64,000 nucleotides of DNA from positions 3,038,001 through 3,102,000 of the forward strand of contig NZ_CP071793.1 in the NCBI RefSeq assembly GCF_017498545.1, read 5' to 3'. The position numbers and the translations under genes are program-made. This DNA is from Sulfidibacter corallicola (GTDB lineage Bacteria > Acidobacteriota > Holophagae > Acanthopleuribacterales > Acanthopleuribacteraceae). Below the pieces are notes generated by a model. It was not told the origin of the DNA, did no database searches, and saw only the letters and a list, made by a program, of their open reading frames with translations. Shown here piece after piece: positions 41,801 through 53,305 of this stretch (positions are counted from its first letter, which is position 1; every line of letters begins with the position of its first letter).

Positions 41801-44800
41801 TCGCTCACATCACAGGCAACCAGCCGTACGCGGGCGCCCAACGCTTCCAGCTCGGCCGTCAGTTCTGCGGCACCGGGCGCGGCGGCACCGCGACGAGAGG
41901 TGAGCAGCAGATCGGTGACGCCGTACTCGCGCACCAGATGAACCGCCAGACGACTGCCCAGTTCGCCGGTACCGCCGGTGATCAGGACCTCGCGGTCGCT
42001 CTTCGTTTCAAGCGAGGGCGGCAGCGTCATCACCAATTTACCCCGATGGCGGGCCTGGGCCATGAACCGGAAGGCGGCGGGCGCCTCGCGCAGATCGTAG
42101 GCGGTGTGATGCAGGGGCGCCAAGCTGCCCGTCTCGAAGAGCGGGCAGAGCTCGCGCAGGATCTCGCCCAGCCGTCGATTGCCCGCATCCATTAAGAGGA
42201 AAGGTAGGTAGCGTACCCCGGGAAAAGCGGTTTCGATTTCGGCGGGCGAGCGGGTATCGGTAACGCCCAGCTCCAGGAAACGACCGCCCTTGGCCAACAG
42301 GCGCAGGGAGGCATCGATCTTTTCATCGGTGAGGCTGTTGAGCACCAAGTCTACGCCGCGGCCGGAGGTAACCTCGCGGAAGGCGGTCTCAAATTTCGTA
42401 TCGCGAGAAGAAGCGAGGTGGTCGGCGGTCAAACCCTGTTTCAGCAGCATCGGCCATTTGGCGGGTCCGGCGGTGGCGAAAACCTCTGCACCCAGGTGGC
42501 GTGCCAGAGCGACAGCGGCCTGACCCGTACCACCCGCGGCGGCGTGAATCAGGACGCGCTCGCCGGCGCGCAGACGACCCAGGTCAACCAACGCGTACCA
42601 GGCGGTGACGAAGGTGGTGGGAATGGTGGCGGCTTCCACAAAGGAGAGGCCGGCGGGAATCTTCGCCAACACCGCCTGATCGGCCACGACGTGGGTGGCG
42701 GCGCTGCTTTCCAGCAGGCCGAATACGCGGTCGCCGGGTTGGAAACGGCTCACGTCGGCTCCCACCTCGAGCACGATGCCGGCACCTTCGAGGCCCGGCT
42801 CGCTGGGATTGGGCAGCATGTCGAGCGCACCCAGTACATCGCGGAAGTTGAGACCTACGGCACGAATGGCGATGCGAACTTCACCGTCCTGAAGCGGACG
42901 CGAATCGGCCTCGTGGGCTACCAGTTGCAGGCTGTCCAACGAACCCCGTTCGCGTACCCGCAAGCGCACAAGGGGCGTGTCGGCGGGTGCTTCCAGGTTG
43001 GTGCGGGCGCGGCTGGCGGACAAGACCCTCGGTGCCAGCGCCTTACCGAAGCGCAGAGCCAGTTCGGGTTCGTCCACGATGCTCAGGGCGGCCTCGAGCG
43101 AGGCCTTGTCGCTTTGATCGTCCAGATCGATCAGGCGCAGATCGCGCTCGGGGTGCTCCTGGCGCGCGGCACGCAGCAAGCCCCAGACGGGGGCCTGATC
43201 CAGGCGACTGACGGGATCGTCGGGTCCGGCACACACGGCGTTGCGGGTCAGCCAGACCAGGCTTCGGCCCTGCAGCGCCTCATCGGCCAGTGCCCGTTGA
43301 AGCTGGGCCAAGACCTGGTTGACGATGACCATGTCCGCACCCGTGCCGCTGCCCTCGCACGGACATTCGAAAATCACCGGTTCCCGCGCGGATGTGCTGT
43401 CCGCGGGCAGCGGGATCGCGCGCCAATTCACGCGATACAGATCGCGGGGTTCGCGACGCACGGCCTGGCGGATCTGATCCGGCCGGGCGACGCGCGTCGC
43501 CAGCAGGCCGATGCGGCCCAGGGGGTTGCCGGACACGTCGAAAAGTTTGATTTCGGTCCCGTCCGCGCGCGGCACGAGCCGAGCCACCATTTCCCGTGCA
43601 CCGTGGGCCCATAGGCAGGCGTCCCGCCAGGCGAAGGGCAGTTGCACCTCATCGCGGGTTTCTTCGCCGCAAAGCAGCGAGTGCAGCACGGCATCCAGCA
43701 GCGGGGGGAACAGGCCGTGGCCTTCGGCAAGCTCGACCTCCTGTTCGGCGACGGCCACCCGGGCGAACAGCATGTTCTCGCGGCGCCACACTTCGCGCAG
43801 GCCCCGAAAGGCGGGTCCGTAATCGAAACCCATGGCTTGCAGCGAATCGTACAGGCCGTCGGTTTGCAGCCGTTCGGCGTTGGACGGCGGCCAAGACCAG
43901 GTCTCGGTCTCCTGCGGCGGTTGCTTGTCGTGGAGACGGCCCACGGCGTGCAGCACCCAGTCGGTCCGATCCTCGGCTTCCGGCCTGGCATGGATTGAGA
44001 AACCGCCATCGTCGTCCACGCGCAATTGCAGTTGCACCGCTCCGCTGTCAACCAACACCAGCGGTGCGGCTAGATTGAGCTCTTCCACCCCGCCTTTCTC
44101 CAAGCGGCGCGCGGCGGCCCAGGCCAGCTCCAGGAAGCCGGTTCCGGGAAAGAGTGGCGTTTCGTAAATGCGATGGTCACTCAGCCAAGGCGTTCGCCTG
44201 GGGCTCAGGCGCGCCGTGAACAGGGTGGCGCTGCCGTCGGCCTGCTCCAGCACGGCGCCCAGCAGCGGATGATGTGGCGCTTCCTGACCGGCGGCGGTCA
44301 CATCGGTCGCGGTTTCAGCGCCCCTGAGGCGGTAGGACTGGCGGTCGAAGGCGTAGGTGGGGATTTCGGTGGCATGGCCTGGAACCACACGCTTCCAATC
44401 CAGGGTCACGCCGCGCAGAAACAGGCCGCCCGCCGCTTCCAGCATGGTTTGGGTGTGAGGTTCGTTTTTCTTGGCGGAGGCCAGCCAGGAACAGTCGACC
44501 TCGGTGCAGGCAGCGCCGAGACCGCACAGGATCGGTTGGGGTCCCAGTTCCAGAAAGGTGTTGCAGCCATGTTGGATCAAGGTACGCACGCCGTCGATGA
44601 AGCGCACCGGTTCGCGAATCTGGCGCGCCCAATAAGCGGGCGCACACATCTCGTCCGAGACCAGGCCGCCACTGAGGTTGGAGGCAATCATCAGTTGCGG
44701 TGCTTTGGGTCTGGTTTCCGCGACGAGCTGTTCGAAGGGGTCCAGCGCGCTATCCATTTGGGCCGAGTGAAAGGCGTGGGAGGTCTCGAGGCGCTTGGCG

Positions 44801-46962
44801 CGAATATCCAATCCGGCTAGGAACTCATCGATGGCGGCGGTTTCGCCGGAGATGAGCGTTTGGCTTGGGGAATTCAGGCCCGCTATGGCGAGACGCTCGC
44901 CGAAAGGGGCGATCAGTCGGCGCGCGGTGGTCTCGTCGGCTTCAAGTGAGGCCATGCTGCCGTCGCCGGTGGCGGCGCCCATGAGGCGACCGCGCGCGAC
45001 GGCCAGACACAGGCCTTCTTCCAGTGTGAAGACACCGGCAACGGTGGCGGCCACCAGCTCGCCGATGCTGTGACCCAACACGGCAACAGGTTTCAGTCCC
45101 CAACTGCTCCAGAGCCGGTAGAGCGCGTATTCGAAAACGAACAGGCACGGCTGCGTCTTTTCGGTCAGGTGAACGGAGGCATCGTCAGTCAGCAGCGGCA
45201 GGGGGCCGGTCAGGGCGAGGCAGCGGTCGACCGTTTCTCGGAATACGGGTTCGCGTTGGTAGAGCGGCGCGGCCATGGCGGGGAGCTGCGATCCCTGGCC
45301 GGTGAAGAGCAAGGCCACCCGCGGCGTTCCGCCTACGGAACCGGAACGCTGGGCGCGGAGGTTGCCGTCGCGCCAGGCGCTCCAGCAGCGATATGGAAAA
45401 TGGGTGCGGTGGTTGGCGGCGGTGTGGCAGATATCGGCCCGTTCGGCGGCGGATTTGCCGTCCATGAAAGTGTGAAAGCGTTGGACTTGGCCGGAGAGGG
45501 CGGCCTCGGTGCGACTGGAAAGCAGCAGCAGTGTGTCGGGAGCGGGGGTGTGCGCCGGCTCTTGATTCGGAGTTGTCGTTTGGGAAGGCACGGGCGCCTC
45601 TTCCAGAATCACGTGGGCATTGGTACCGGAGATGCCGAAGGAACTGATGCCGGCCCGCCGTAGTCGGGTGTCACGGCGCGGCCAGGGGATTTGCTGCTGC
45701 AGCAGTGAGAGGCCGCTTTCCCGCCAGCGGATATCGGGACTGGGTTGGTCGGCGTGCAGGTTGGCGGGCAGCAGGTCGTGCTGAAGTGCCAGCACCATCT
45801 TAATGATGCCCGCCACCCCGGCGGCAGCCTGAGCATGGCCGATATGGGACTTGGCCGAGCCTAGATAAAGGGGCTGTTGGGGAGCACGGCTGGCGCCGAA
45901 CACGGCCGCAAGGGCCTCGGCTTCCAGGGGATCGCCCAAACGAGTCCCGGTGCCGTGAGCTTCGACGACATCCAATTCGGCCGGGGTGATGCCCGCCGAC
46001 CGCAACGCCTGACGAAGGACGCGCTGCTGACTGGGGCCGTTGGGTGCGGTCAAACCCTGACTGCGACCGTCCTGATTGACGGCGCTGCCGCGCACCAGGG
46101 CAAGGATGCGGTCACCGTCGCGACGGGCATCCGCAAGGCGCTTTAGGACCAGGACACCGCAGCCCTCGGCCCAACCGGTGCCGTCGGCGTTCGCCGAAAA
46201 GCTCTTGCAGCGCCCATCGCCGGCCATGGCGCGCAAGCGGCTGAAACTGATAAAGATGGCGGGTGAATTCATCACGGTCACACCGCCCGCCAAGGCCATG
46301 TCGCACTCACCGTCGCGCAGCGCGGCGGCTGCCAGGTGAACCGCCACCAATGAGGAGGAACAGGCCGTATCTACCGTCAGCGCGGGCCCCTGCAAACCCA
46401 GGAAGTAGGAGAGCCGGCCCGCGACCACCGCGCCGGAAGTCCCGGTGCCGGTATAACCGTCCACACTCTCCAGGCCGGAACCCGCCCCCATCATGTAATC
46501 GGAACTCATGGCGCCGACGAACACGCCGGTCTTGCTGCCCGACAGCTCGGCGGGCACCATATTGGCTCGTTCCAGCGCCTCCCAGGTCACTTCCAGCAAC
46601 AGGCGTTGTTGCGGGTCCATCGCCTGAGCCTCGCGGGGTGCGATGCCGAAAAAGGCGGCGTCGAAGCGATCCGCTTCGTCGATGAAACCGCCCTCCTTCG
46701 CGAAGATCTTGCCCGCTGCATCGGGATCCGGATCGTAGAGCGATTCGGCGTCCCAGCGATCGGCGGGCAGGGGGCCGATCGCATCGCGGCCTTCCACCAG
46801 CAGCGACCAAAAATCCTCGGGAGCGGCGATTCCGCCCGGCAGGCGGCAGGCCATGGAAACGATGGCAATCGGTTCGGGACGGCTGTTTTCCAGCTCGTCG
46901 ATGCGGCCGCGCAGTTTCTTGATGGCGGCCATTGCTTTTTGGAGGCGGGTTGGTTCCGTCAC
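29809..46962 (-). CDS. Trimodular type I PKS with terminal thioesterase (protein C, modules 3-5)
   Basis: The product has 5717 residues; its GTG start lies 1 nt after the stop of gene B. N-terminal docking coil 1-28. Module 3: KS 29-455 (Cys201), AT 550-875 (Ser632 in GHSIGE, HAFH motif: malonyl type), DH 890-1170 (His930), ER 1331-1645, KR 1660-1842, ACP Ser1958. Module 4: KS 2025-2446 (Cys2194), AT 2545-2884 ([10 protein letters not shown]: methylmalonyl type), DH 2909-3188 (His2944), KR 3361-3535, ACP Ser3656. Module 5: KS 3718-4140 (Cys3887), AT 4242-4580 (GHSQGE, FASH: methylmalonyl type), DH 4605-4888 (His4640), KR 5052-5235, ACP Ser5350. Thioesterase about 5480-5717 with Ser5557 (AHSAGG), LVDS Asp and GDHF His. 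KRs carry LDD (LAD in module 5), the B-type marker. Only module 4's DH keeps the motif glycine. Predicted: one saturated C2 unit, then two methyl-branched enoyl units, then release as acid or lactone. Confidence 0.95.
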   Translation of the reverse strand: MTEPTRLQKAMAAIKKLRGRIDELENSRPEPIAIVSMACRLPGGIAAPEDFWSLLVEGRDAIGPLPADRWDAESLYDPDPDAAGKIFAKEGGFIDEADRFDAAFFGIAPREAQAMDPQQRLLLEVTWEALERANMVPAELSGSKTGVFVGAMSSDYMMGAGSGLESVDGYTGTGTSGAVVAGRLSYFLGLQGPALTVDTACSSSLVAVHLAAAALRDGECDMALAGGVTVMNSPAIFISFSRLRAMAGDGRCKSFSANADGTGWAEGCGVLVLKRLADARRDGDRILALVRGSAVNQDGRSQGLTAPNGPSQQRVLRQALRSAGITPAELDVVEAHGTGTRLGDPLEAEALAAVFGASRAPQQPLYLGSAKSHIGHAQAAAGVAGIIKMVLALQHDLLPANLHADQPSPDIRWRESGLSLLQQQIPWPRRDTRLRRAGISSFGISGTNAHVILEEAPVPSQTTTPNQEPAHTPAPDTLLLLSSRTEAALSGQVQRFHTFMDGKSAAERADICHTAANHRTHFPYRCWSAWRDGNLRAQRSGSVGGTPRVALLFTGQGSQLPAMAAPLYQREPVFRETVDRCLALTGPLPLLTDDASVHLTEKTQPCLFVFEYALYRLWSSWGLKPVAVLGHSIGELVAATVAGVFTLEEGLCLAVARGRLMGAATGDGSMASLEADETTARRLIAPFGERLAIAGLNSPSQTLISGETAAIDEFLAGLDIRAKRLETSHAFHSAQMDSALDPFEQLVAETRPKAPQLMIASNLSGGLVSDEMCAPAYWARQIREPVRFIDGVRTLIQHGCNTFLELGPQPILCGLGAACTEVDCSWLASAKKNEPHTQTMLEAAGGLFLRGVTLDWKRVVPGHATEIPTYAFDRQSYRLRGAETATDVTAAGQEAPHHPLLGAVLEQADGSATLFTARLSPRRTPWLSDHRIYETPLFPGTGFLELAWAAARRLEKGGVEELNLAAPLVLVDSGAVQLQLRVDDDGGFSIHARPEAEDRTDWVLHAVGRLHDKQPPQETETWSWPPSNAERLQTDGLYDSLQAMGFDYGPAFRGLREVWRRENMLFARVAVAEQEVELAEGHGLFPPLLDAVLHSLLCGEETRDEVQLPFAWRDACLWAHGAREMVARLVPRADGTEIKLFDVSGNPLGRIGLLATRVARPDQIRQAVRREPRDLYRVNWRAIPLPADSTSAREPVIFECPCEGSGTGADMVIVNQVLAQLQRALADEALQGRSLVWLTRNAVCAGPDDPVSRLDQAPVWGLLRAARQEHPERDLRLIDLDDQSDKASLEAALSIVDEPELALRFGKALAPRVLSASRARTNLEAPADTPLVRLRVRERGSLDSLQLVAHEADSRPLQDGEVRIAIRAVGLNFRDVLGALDMLPNPSEPGLEGAGIVLEVGADVSRFQPGDRVFGLLESSAATHVVADQAVLAKIPAGLSFVEAATIPTTFVTAWYALVDLGRLRAGERVLIHAAAGGTGQAAVALARHLGAEVFATAGPAKWPMLLKQGLTADHLASSRDTKFETAFREVTSGRGVDLVLNSLTDEKIDASLRLLAKGGRFLELGVTDTRSPAEIETAFPGVRYLPFLLMDAGNRRLGEILRELCPLFETGSLAPLHHTAYDLREAPAAFRFMAQARHRGKLVMTLPPSLETKSDREVLITGGTGELGSRLAVHLVREYGVTDLLLTSRRGAAAPGAAELTAELEALGARVRLVACDVSDAASLRAAVDFERVRAVFHCAGVLDDGLLTQMTPESLQRTWQPKAAAAWHLHEQTCRHDLDCFVMFSSVAGVLGGPGQSNYAAANSFLDALAAHRRKLGLPALSLAWGLWEQRGFGMTAHLGAADLNRMRRSGFGALSIERGLHLLDLALTRPDTLLVPMAADLARKRREEVAPILRELARANDPPRAAAAASAAAPRPRDAEGMLQATRAEIASALALPGPESVPSDQPLSEMGLDSLMAVEIRNRLNRLVDSPLPTTLLFDYPNARALATFIQETQTPANTGNQAEVVPSEAAPIDPESRLDEPIAVVAVACRLPGDVTSPEAYWSLLERGSDAVGPFPERWDTEALYDPDPDAAGKSYAKEGGFLRDVEGFDAAFFGISPREARGMDPQQRILLEVTWEALERARLMPATLVESRTGVYIGAMNSDYMEPDAGREDLDGYAGTGTSSAVVAGRLSYFLGLQGPAMTVDTACSSSLVALHLAVQGLRLGECDAALAGGVTVMNTPSIFVEFSRLKGMAADGRCKSFSARADGAGWAEGCGMLVLKRLSDAQRDGDRVLALVRGTAVNQDGRSQGLTAPNGPSQQRVIRQALHTAGLAPNDLDAIEAHGTGTRLGDPLEAGALTAVFGSNRDEARPLWLGSSKSNIGHAQAAAGVAGIIKMVLALQHEQLPKTLYVEEPSPHIDWQGSGLTLLKEQQPWPRDEARPRRAGVSSFGVSGTNAHIVLEEAPADTAPAPEPESQSKPADHLLLLSAMTPAALREQAARYRLLASAEPAIDPADLCFSAAVSRTAFSHRSALAFSDREQLLEGLHQVDGHDAVTDPRVVFVYPGQGAQWLGMGRQLLERSEPFRTALEACDTLIRAEAGFSVIDELRAAPERSRMREIQVVQPLLFSVAAGLTAVWRAHGVEADAVVGHSQGEVAAAYAAGHLSLEDAVAVICRRSRLLERIAGQGAMALLEMSREDTERMLQQRRYGDRLSVAVVNSDKGCVVSGETAAIDELVAEMQRQSLFCRKIQVDVASHSPAVDALRDDLIGELDQLSPRAGNIPMWSTVKAEPIAGTDLNAAYWYDNLRQPVLYGKVVDQLWQSGPHVFVEISPHPLLTVATEEVRAAVGGSGGTVSSLRRDQPEVKTLLHGLGQAWCRGVSVAWPEILPGRLIDLPTYPFQHKPYRRESAAKQTADVRAAGLSAAEHPLLGAETPLAEDGDFLFTARISPRRLPWLRDHAVHGTVLFPGTGFLELAWAAARRLEKAAVEELTLAQPLVLHAERGVQLQLRVDATGGFAIHGRPEDDDQAPWVPHALGRLSAAAPQPEPERLSWPPAGREAVAVDTLYDELSELGFAYGPAFRNLREVWRDERALYAKVVLPERHAGEAEAYGMFPALLDAALHALYYVAHVNDEGPPQVRLPFHWQGASLWAGGARELLARLEPDTAGARIALYDGGGNPLGTIRQLITRPATAEQVRAALRREARHLYRLNWREIALSQTPDDNTQRALIFKCAQAEGEGAATALIAAQTAAAQLSETTADETSRDRPLVWLTRNAVAVEPDETLTRPQQASIWGLLRSARGEYPDRDLRLIDCDADTPEAALRAALAVQGEPEMALRGQRLFVPRLSPVSNLEENATAEPQTPALRSRPDAAVLITGGTGELGRLVAERLVRDHAITHLILTSRRGSDAPGAASLRTALEALGARVHFVACDAADRDALAAAIDFSAIRGIVHCAGVLDDGLLAQMTPESLQRVWQPKAAGAWNLHCLTADHQLDFFILFSSAAGVLGGPGQGNYAAANSYLDALAGFRRAHGLPALSLAWGLWEQQGVGMTAHLGTADLARLARQGIGAFSVERGLEQLDAALKRPESLLIPMVLHLGRKSRDQVPALLRDMARPAPRRRAAAATAGQVMDADGMLHMVRGEIASVLALPGAGAIPADKPLHELGLDSLMAVEIRNRLSQAVDMDLPTTLLFDYANAGTLAEYLLSQRQPASASDARVTTRPRIQALDEPIAVISTACRLPGGITTPEAFWSLLDNGRDAIEPFPHDRWDIRALYDADPEAVGKTYAKEGGFLHDINGFDAAFFGISPREAQGMDPQQRLLLEVAWEALERAFIKPQDKSGNRTGVFIGAMNSDYRVMDVGLDGLDGYAGTGTSSAVIAGRLSYTLGLQGPAMTVDTACSSSLAALHLAVTSLRLGECDAALAGGVTVMNSPSIFVEFSRLKGMAPDGRCKSFSAWADGAGWAEGCGILVLKRLSDAHRDGDPILALVRGTAVNQDGRSQGLTAPNGPSQQRVIREALNAASVTPDDVDAVEAHGTGTRLGDPLEAGALSAVFGPGRPANRPLYLGSAKSNIGHTQAAAGAAGLIKMIEALQHEKLPRTLHTAQPNPDVNWSAGGLALLTEGREWKRDPARPRLVGISAFGISGTNAHVILEEAPASPPAAAAAMAPTAESEPSDNLLLLSAKSAAALRDQAARYRSWLEDHPTANLADICFTAAQARQHFEHRWALAFSTREQLLADLQRVGHIQAIAQPRIVFVYPGQGAQWLGMGRQLMAQSEPFAAALRECDELIREQAGFSVIEALHATAEHSRFAETHVIQPLLFAMYVGLTAVWRARGIEADAVVGHSQGEVAAAYAAGMLSLEDAVSVIYLRSLLMERISGQGAMALVEMDQHEVAQILDRDEYANRLSIAVVNSPKNIVVSGEAVAVDALVAELQQRSVFCRKVQTDFASHSPAVDALRDDLLRELDGLRPRAGNIPMWSTVSAEPIAGEQLTADYWFANMREPVQYGEVVRQLWQDGPHVFIEMSPHPLLTVATEAVRGEVGGSGGMVSSLRRDQPEQLMLLHGLGQAWCRGVAVPFSRLMTGRPTQVPTYPFQHEQFRLPLKPAGTTDVRAAGLGGSEHPLLGAVTALAEDGDILFSARLSAETHPWLRDHAVFNTVLFPGVAFLELVWAAAHRQNKPGIEELTLAQPLVLDGNQAVQLQLRLDDAGSFTIHGRPERETETAWMLHAMGRLSQTGVSPSTETLVWPPTDAEAVTLNDLYTDLAELGFEYGPAFQALSEVWRNGQTLYAKVVVDDQRESEAEAYGLFPALLDAALHALFCRGDAQREVRLPFSWRGAVLWAHGAEHLYARLEPASEGVRISLFDGGGNALGRIDQMITRPATAQQIRAALQREARHLYAPTWRAISLDQAQGAESADQGALVFTCSDAVGENAAAGLTQSRSVMDQLRSALLDESLKHRPLVWLTRRAVSVGPDDPVVRPQQAPIWGMLRSARAEHPGRDLRLIDCDETTPEALIQAALAVREEPELALRGSDALAPRLLPADRPVSRAEQTSETAPQPLAAPEGAVLITGGTGELGRLTAEWMVREMGVTRLVLTSRRGSSAPGATELATRLNGQGAVVDIVACDVADPASLQAAMDVADIRGIVHCAGVLADGLLTELKPDQLTRVWQSKAAGAWNLHRLTRDRPLDFFILFSSAAGVLGGPGQSNYAAANTYLDGLASWRRGQGLPALSLAWGLWERQGFGMTAALGQADMARMKRAGLRAFSPEAGLAQLAAAIGRPESLLVPVMLELGERRDRLPALLRELVPAARPRHAAPAAVEPVVDAESMARMVRGEIAAVLALPGAAAVTAEKPLRDLGLDSLMAVEIRNRLAQALAVDLPATLLFDHEHVADLIAWLVDRFLDTAAVQTSAGTTGPVELPGREKHRTDEIKSGTRSESAHANPSSWLHRALFEADETATVDLLLLAGRMRMNRQGADAGNAPVAMRLLADGPGQGALVCIPSMIPAQSLQYRPLAETLVGRLPVYCITHPGYQAQEPLFASLSSMATAYADHIGTFLSERPNTLLAHSAGGPAAIEVTRILERRGTPPAGLVLVDSLPPASTWSTALHPALMVRDVLARAVPVRESQPLTAALQHLSEAELTAFGWYTPFTFEPGHKPNTPTLFVSAAELMAVQQSQTCPDMLSRPSDYWKEHCPNLTEVTSPGDHFTMLTQYAAELSAHILEWRSRL

Positions 46963-46963
46963 A

Positions 46964-49900
46964 TCAATCTCCCAAAATCATGTCAAGTTCGTCGTCGATA
47001 TCGGCATCGGATAGCTGCGCCGCCTCGGCGAGATAATCGGTGATCTCGCCGGCTTCGGCGGGCACATCCGCGGGTTCGCCCTTGTCAAGCGCCACTTGAA
47101 GCACGGCCGAGAAGAGGCCGGCGCGCTCCAGATCCTCGACGGTGATTGCGGCGAGCAGTTTGTCCATGGCGGGGCGATCCAATTCGGCACGAGCCGGAGC
47201 GGATGCGGCGGGTGTCACATGGGTCATCATGTAGTCGCCGAGGGCGCTGAGGGTGGGGTAATCGAAAAGCAGGGTGGTGGGCAGACCGGAGGGTGCCAAC
47301 TTGCTCAAACGATTGCGGATCTCCACCGCCATCAGCGAATCCAGGCCCAATTCGCTGAGGGGGGCGTCCTCAGCGACGGAATCGGCATCGGGTAAGGCCA
47401 GTACGGCGGCAACCTCGGCCCGCAGGAAACGCAACATGTCGGCGGCGTCGTCGATGACGGCGGCCGGTTCGGCGATGGTGCGCTGGGGCACGGCGGCTCG
47501 CGCACACTCGCGAAGCATGGGGGCGACCTCGTCGCGACGTTTGCGCGAGAGATCCAGGGCCATAGGCACCAGCAGGCTGTCCGGACGCTTCAGGGCCGCA
47601 TCCAACAGCTTCATCCCCTCGGTGACGGCCAGTGCACCGAAACCCTCGCGACTCATGCGGTTCAGCTCGGCGGCGCCGAGGTGGGCCGTCATGCCCACGC
47701 CGCTCTGTTCCCAGAGGCCCCAGGCCAGGCTTTGCGCGGGCAGGCCGCGCTTGCGACGATGGGCCGCCAAGGCATCCAGAAAGGTATTGGCGGCGCCGTA
47801 ATTGCTTTGACCCGGACTGCCCAGCACGCCCGCGATGGAAGAGAAGAGCACAAAGAAATCGAGGTCCCGGTCGTGGGTCAGTTGGTGCAGATTCCAGGCA
47901 CCGGTGGCCTTGGAAGCCCACACCCGCTCGATGGAGACGGGTGTCATGCGGGTCAGCACACCGTCGTCCAACACGCCCGCGCAGTGAACCACTCCGCGCA
48001 CGCGGTGGAAGTCGACGGCGGCGCTCAGAGCCTCGGCATCGGCCACATCGCAGGTCGCAAATTGAACCCGGGCGCCCAAACCTTTCAGTTCTTCAGCCAG
48101 TTCGACGGCGCCGGGCGCCTCGGCACCACGGCGGGAAGTGAGCACCAACTCGCGGATCCCGTGGTTGCGCACCAAGTGGGCGGCAACCTGAGCGCCCAAC
48201 TCGCCGGTACCGCCGGTGATCAACACGGCATCATCTGCGCACGCCGTCTCGATGGCGGGCAGTGTCAGCACCAGTTTGCCGGTATGGCGGGCTTGGGCCA
48301 TGAAGCGGAAGGCGGCGGGTGCCTCGCGCAGGTCGTAGGCGGCATGGGGCAAGGGTTGCAGTGCGCCGCTCTCGAACAGCGGGCACAGTTCGCGCAGAAT
48401 GTCGCCCAGGCGTTGGTTACCGGCTTCCATCAGCAGGAAGGGCAGGTAGGAGATGCCGGGATACATGTGTTTCAGTTCGGATGCCGAACGGGTGTCGGTC
48501 ACGCCCAATTCCAGGAAGCGGCCGTCCCGCGCCAGCAGTCGCAGTGAGGCATCGATTTTTTCATCGGTTAGGCTGTTGAGCACCACATCAACACCCGCCC
48601 CGTGGGTTGCCGTTCTGAAAGAGGCCTCGAAGTTCGTATCGCGAGAAGAGGCGATGTGGTCCGCGCTGAGACCCAGGCGGCGCAAGACAGGCCACTTGGC
48701 GGGGCCGGCTGTGGCGAACACCTCGGCACCCAAATGCCTGGCCAGTTGCATGGCGGCCTGGCCGGTACCGCCGGCGGCCGCGTGGACCAGCAGGCGCTCG
48801 CCCGACTGCAACCGGGCCAGATCCACCAACGCGTACCAAGCGGTGACAAAGGTTGTGGGAATGGTCGCCGCAGCGGCGAAGGAAAGACCGGCGGGAATGG
48901 GGGCCAACACGGCTTGGTCGGCAATCGCATGGGTGGCGGCGCCACTCTCCAACAAGCCGAACACGCGGTCGCCAGGTTGCAGGGCGGTTACGCCGGCGCC
49001 CACCTCGACCACGATGCCGGCACCTTCCAGGCCGGGCTCGCTGGGGTTGGGCAGCATGTCGAGCACACCCAGCACATCGCGGAAATTCAGGCCGACGGCG
49101 CGGATTCTCAGTCGGACCTGATGATCCTGCAGGGGTCCTGTGTCGGCGTCGTGGGGCTCCAGGCTCAGATTGTCCAGCGAACCCCGCGTCTGCACGGCCA
49201 GGCGCCAACAGGGGTTGGAACCGGGAACCTCGAGGTCCGAGCGGGTATCGTTGGCCGGCAGCAGGCGCGGCGCGTGGGCCTTGCCGAAGCGCAGCGCCAA
49301 TTCGGGTTCGCCTACCACGGATAGAGCGGCCCGCAATAAAGCCTCGTCGCCGTGGTCGTCCAAATCGATCAGGCGCAAGTCGCGGTCGGGATGCTCCTGA
49401 CGTGCACAGCGCAACAGACCCCATACGGCGGAAACGTCCAGGCCGCGGAGTTCATCGTCGGGCCCGGCGGCAACTGCATTGCGGGTAACCCAGACCAGTG
49501 GGCGCCCATCGTTTTGGGGGTCCGCCAGTGCCTGCTTCACCTGTTCCAGTACTTGGCATAACTCGAAAGTGGTGGCGGTAACCGCGTTGTCCTCGGCCTC
49601 CGGGCAGATGAAGACGCGCGGCTCCGGGTCGGCGACATCTGCCGTTTGGGGCAATTCCACCGGGCGCCATTGTACGCGGTACAGGTGGCGCGTCTGTCCT
49701 TGCAGTGCGTTGCGGATCTGATCGGCCTCGGCCGCGCGCAGCACCATTTGTCTGATGTGGCCGACCGGTTCCCCGCTGGTCGAGAAAAGTCGAATTTCCA
49801 CACCCTCGGCGGCGGGCAGGAAGTGGACGTAGAGTTCCCGTGCCCCGGAAGCCCAAAGGCTTGCGCCCTGCCAGGCGAACGGCAGCCGCAATGCTTCCTC

Positions 49901-52900
49901 CGCTCGTTCGCCGCAAAGCAGGGCGTGCAGAGCGGCATCCAACAGAGCCGGGAACATGCCGTAACGAGGTGCGGATTTGGCCTGAGCCTCCGGCAGAACT
50001 ACCTTGGCAAAAACGGAATCACCGTGTCGCCAAGCCTGTTGCAGGCCCTGGAAGGCGGGCCCATAGCCGAATCCCATCTCATCCAGCATGTCGTAGAAGC
50101 CCTGCAACGATACGGACTCAGCGGCGGGAGGCGGTCCGTTCCAGCTCTCGGGAGCTCTGTTGGCCGGCTCGGCAGACAGTTTGCCCAGGGCGTGAAGCGT
50201 CCAGGTGGCGCCGCTTTGATTTTCGGGCTTGGCGTGGATGGAAAAGCGGTTGTCGCTTTCAAAGCGCAATTGCAGCCGTACCGCTTCTTCGGTCAGTACC
50301 AGCGGTGCGGCCAGATTCAGCTCTTCGACGCCGGCGAGGCCCAGGCGGGCGGCGGCGGCCCAGGCCAGCTCGAGGAAGCATGTACCGGGGAACAACACCA
50401 TGTCGTAAACGCGGTGATCGCGCAGCCAGGGGAATTCCTGCAGCGACAAGCGCGCGGTGAACAGCGTGGCGCTGCCGTCGGCCTGTGTCAACACCGCCCC
50501 CAACAGCGGATGGCCGGGCGAATCCAAGCCGGCCGAGACCACATCTCCCACGCCGGCGGCATCCAGGCGGTAAGGCTGTCGCTGGAAGGGATAGGTGGGC
50601 GCGACGATCTTCCGGCCCGGTATGACACGTGCCCAATCCAGTTCCACGCCGCGCACGAAAAGATCGCCGGCCGCCTCCAACAGGCTTTGGTCATGGGGCT
50701 CGCGCTTCTTGATGGAGGGCAGCCACAGGTTGGTCTGATCGGTGAAAGAGGCACCCAGACCGCACAGAATCGGACGCGGCCCCACCTCGACGAAGGTGTT
50801 GCAGCCCTCGCGGATCAGCGCCTCTACGCCAGCCATGAAGCGCACCGGTTCGCGGATCTGACGGGCCCAGTAGGCGGGTTCGCACAATGCCTCGGAGATC
50901 GGAGCGCCGGTCAGGTTGGAAGCGAACAGCAGTTGCGGGGGTTTGGGGGCGGCTTCGGCGACGGCGCGTTCGAACGGCGCCAGGGCCGGGTCCATCTGGG
51001 CCGAGTGAAAGGCGTGCGAGGTCTCGATGCGTTTGTGACGTAGGTCGATGTCGCTCAGCAGTTGCTCGATGGCGTCCTGCTCGCCCGAAATCATCGTTTG
51101 GTCGGGTGCGTTGAGAGCGGCGATGGAAATGCGATGGCCGAATGGGGCAATCAGGTCGCGGGCGCCGGCCTCGTCGGTGGCCAGGGAGACCATGGTGCCT
51201 TGCCCCGGCACGCCGCTCATCAGGCGACCGCGCTCGCGAGCCAGATGTAACCCCTGCTCGAGCGTGAACACACCGGCAACGGTGGCCGCCACCAGTTCGC
51301 CGATGCTGTGGCCCAGCACCGCGACGGGTTTCAGGCCCCAATCCTGCCACAGGGTGAAGAGCGCGTATTCAAACACGAAGAGCGCCGGCTGAGTTATGTC
51401 GGTGCGGTGGATGGAGGCGTCTTCTTCCAGTAGCGGCAGCGGGCCGGTGATCGCCAGGCAGCGGTCGACGGTCTCGCGGAACACCGAGTGTCGCTCGTAC
51501 AGTTGGGATGCCATGGCGGGCCATTGCGCCCCTTGGCCGGTGAACAGCAGTGCCACGCGCGCTGTGCCCTCGGCGCGACCGGATCGCTGGCCGAGAACGG
51601 TGCCGTCGCGGTAGATCAGACGGGCGCGGTGGGGAAAGCGGGTACGCGCGCACGCGGCGGTGTGGCAGAGATCGGCCGTTTCGGCGGCGTCGCCGTTCTC
51701 CAGCGCCGCACCGAATTGGTGGATCTGCGCCTCCAGCGCCGACGGGTCGCGGGCCGAGAGCAGCAACAGCGCGCTCGGGTCGGCCATCGGCTCACGCGGT
51801 GGCGTGGGCGACGCTGGAGGCTCTTCGAACACGATATGGGCATTGGTACCCGAGATACCGAAGGAGCTGATACCCGCGCGGCGCACGCGCTCGCTCGTGC
51901 GCGGCCAGGGCCTTGGCTCCGTCAACAGACTCAGCCCACTGCCCTGCCAATCGATGTCTTTGCTGGGTTGGTCGGTATACAGGCTCTTGGGCAGTTTCTC
52001 GTGTTGCATGGCGAGAATCAGCTTGATGATGCCCGTTACGCCGGCGGCTGCCTGGGCATGGCCGATATTGGATTTGGAAGAGCCCAGGTAGAGCGGGCGT
52101 TCCGGCGATCGTCCGGGTCCGAATACCTCGGCCAGCGCGCCCGCTTCAATGGGATCACCCAGGCGGGTGCCGGTGCCGTGGGCCTCTACGATGTCCAGGT
52201 CGTCCGGTTCCAGGCCGCTGTTCTGCAGGGCTTGGCGAATCACGCGTTGCTGGCTGGGCCCGTTGGGTGCGGTCAGGCCCTGGCTGCGACCGTCCTGGTT
52301 GACGGCGCTGCCGCGCATGACGGCCAGAATGGGGTTGCCGTCACGGATGGCATCGTCGAGGCGCTTCAATACGAGAATGCCGCAGCCCTCGGCCCAACCG
52401 GTGCCGTCGGCGTTGGCGGAAAAGCTCTTGCAACGGCCGTTTCGAGCCATGCCGCCCATACGGCAGAATTCGATGAAGATGTCGGGTTGGTTCATGATGG
52501 TCACCCCGCCCGCCAGAGCCGCCGAGCACTCGCCCGAACGTAGCGCGGTGGCCGCCAGGTGCAGGGCGACCAGGGATGAAGAACAGGCCGTGTCCACTGT
52601 CAGCGCCGGGCCCTGCAGGCCCAGAAAGTAAGACAGGCGTCCTGCGGTCACCGCCAGCGACGTGCCGGTTCCCGTATAGCTGTCCACCGCCTCCAGGTCG
52701 GCACCTGGTGCGCGGTAATCGGAACTCATGGCGCCGATGTAGACGCCGGTTGCGGTATGGGTCAGGGATTCGGGCAGGATCTGTGCCCGTTCCAGGGCTT
52801 CCCAGGCGACCTCCATCAACAGGCGCTGCTGTGGGTCCATGGCCTGGGCCTCGCGCGGCGTGATGCCGAAAAAACTCGCGTCGAAACCGTCGATGTCTTG

Positions 52901-53179
52901 AATGAAACCGCCCTCGCGGGCGTAGGTCTTCCCCGCGGCTTCCGGGTCGGGATCATAGAGGCGTCCCTCGTCCCAACGCTGCTCGGGGAAGGGCGTCACC
53001 GCGTCGCCACCCGCGTCCAGCAACTGCCAGTAGGCTTCGGGTGTGGTCATCCCGGCAGGCAGGCGACAGGCCATCGAGACCACGGCAATCGGCTCGCGGT
53101 CCCTGCCTTCCAACTGTTTCACGCGCGTCTTCAGTTTGAGAATGGCATCTTTGGCCTTGTGATAGAAATCATTGGTCAT
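46964..53179 (-). CDS. Monomodular fully reducing type I PKS (protein B, module 2)
   Basis: The product has 2071 residues. I use ATG 53179 ([10 protein letters not shown]) with AGGAGA 8 nt upstream; the frame from 53212 adds only 11 residues and lacks a site. Residues 1-25 form a charged N-terminal docking coil. Domains: KS 27-450 (Cys199 in DTACSSS), AT 544-865 (GHSIGE, HAFH motif: malonyl type), DH 889-1163 (His922; motif glycine replaced by Asp), ER 1330-1640 ([11 protein letters not shown]), KR 1650-1830 (LDD, B-type), ACP Ser1948. The tail ends in an acidic helix ([14 protein letters not shown]), a typical C-terminal docking element for the next protein, whose gene starts 1 nt after the stop. 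It should add one malonyl unit and reduce it fully. Sequence is very close to module 3 of protein C, which suggests module duplication. Confidence 0.95.
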   Translation of the reverse strand: MTNDFYHKAKDAILKLKTRVKQLEGRDREPIAVVSMACRLPAGMTTPEAYWQLLDAGGDAVTPFPEQRWDEGRLYDPDPEAAGKTYAREGGFIQDIDGFDASFFGITPREAQAMDPQQRLLMEVAWEALERAQILPESLTHTATGVYIGAMSSDYRAPGADLEAVDSYTGTGTSLAVTAGRLSYFLGLQGPALTVDTACSSSLVALHLAATALRSGECSAALAGGVTIMNQPDIFIEFCRMGGMARNGRCKSFSANADGTGWAEGCGILVLKRLDDAIRDGNPILAVMRGSAVNQDGRSQGLTAPNGPSQQRVIRQALQNSGLEPDDLDIVEAHGTGTRLGDPIEAGALAEVFGPGRSPERPLYLGSSKSNIGHAQAAAGVTGIIKLILAMQHEKLPKSLYTDQPSKDIDWQGSGLSLLTEPRPWPRTSERVRRAGISSFGISGTNAHIVFEEPPASPTPPREPMADPSALLLLSARDPSALEAQIHQFGAALENGDAAETADLCHTAACARTRFPHRARLIYRDGTVLGQRSGRAEGTARVALLFTGQGAQWPAMASQLYERHSVFRETVDRCLAITGPLPLLEEDASIHRTDITQPALFVFEYALFTLWQDWGLKPVAVLGHSIGELVAATVAGVFTLEQGLHLARERGRLMSGVPGQGTMVSLATDEAGARDLIAPFGHRISIAALNAPDQTMISGEQDAIEQLLSDIDLRHKRIETSHAFHSAQMDPALAPFERAVAEAAPKPPQLLFASNLTGAPISEALCEPAYWARQIREPVRFMAGVEALIREGCNTFVEVGPRPILCGLGASFTDQTNLWLPSIKKREPHDQSLLEAAGDLFVRGVELDWARVIPGRKIVAPTYPFQRQPYRLDAAGVGDVVSAGLDSPGHPLLGAVLTQADGSATLFTARLSLQEFPWLRDHRVYDMVLFPGTCFLELAWAAAARLGLAGVEELNLAAPLVLTEEAVRLQLRFESDNRFSIHAKPENQSGATWTLHALGKLSAEPANRAPESWNGPPPAAESVSLQGFYDMLDEMGFGYGPAFQGLQQAWRHGDSVFAKVVLPEAQAKSAPRYGMFPALLDAALHALLCGERAEEALRLPFAWQGASLWASGARELYVHFLPAAEGVEIRLFSTSGEPVGHIRQMVLRAAEADQIRNALQGQTRHLYRVQWRPVELPQTADVADPEPRVFICPEAEDNAVTATTFELCQVLEQVKQALADPQNDGRPLVWVTRNAVAAGPDDELRGLDVSAVWGLLRCARQEHPDRDLRLIDLDDHGDEALLRAALSVVGEPELALRFGKAHAPRLLPANDTRSDLEVPGSNPCWRLAVQTRGSLDNLSLEPHDADTGPLQDHQVRLRIRAVGLNFRDVLGVLDMLPNPSEPGLEGAGIVVEVGAGVTALQPGDRVFGLLESGAATHAIADQAVLAPIPAGLSFAAAATIPTTFVTAWYALVDLARLQSGERLLVHAAAGGTGQAAMQLARHLGAEVFATAGPAKWPVLRRLGLSADHIASSRDTNFEASFRTATHGAGVDVVLNSLTDEKIDASLRLLARDGRFLELGVTDTRSASELKHMYPGISYLPFLLMEAGNQRLGDILRELCPLFESGALQPLPHAAYDLREAPAAFRFMAQARHTGKLVLTLPAIETACADDAVLITGGTGELGAQVAAHLVRNHGIRELVLTSRRGAEAPGAVELAEELKGLGARVQFATCDVADAEALSAAVDFHRVRGVVHCAGVLDDGVLTRMTPVSIERVWASKATGAWNLHQLTHDRDLDFFVLFSSIAGVLGSPGQSNYGAANTFLDALAAHRRKRGLPAQSLAWGLWEQSGVGMTAHLGAAELNRMSREGFGALAVTEGMKLLDAALKRPDSLLVPMALDLSRKRRDEVAPMLRECARAAVPQRTIAEPAAVIDDAADMLRFLRAEVAAVLALPDADSVAEDAPLSELGLDSLMAVEIRNRLSKLAPSGLPTTLLFDYPTLSALGDYMMTHVTPAASAPARAELDRPAMDKLLAAITVEDLERAGLFSAVLQVALDKGEPADVPAEAGEITDYLAEAAQLSDADIDDELDMILGD

Positions 53180-53305
53180 CAAGCATCTCCTGAGCGGGTT
53201 GGGTGGTTGCAACCCTCCCGACCCGTTTTGTTTTTCGAGCGAGGGTGGCGCTCAGGCCGCGACAGCGATTCAGCCCGAGCGCAATGGGTTCATTGCCGTT
53301 GCCGG

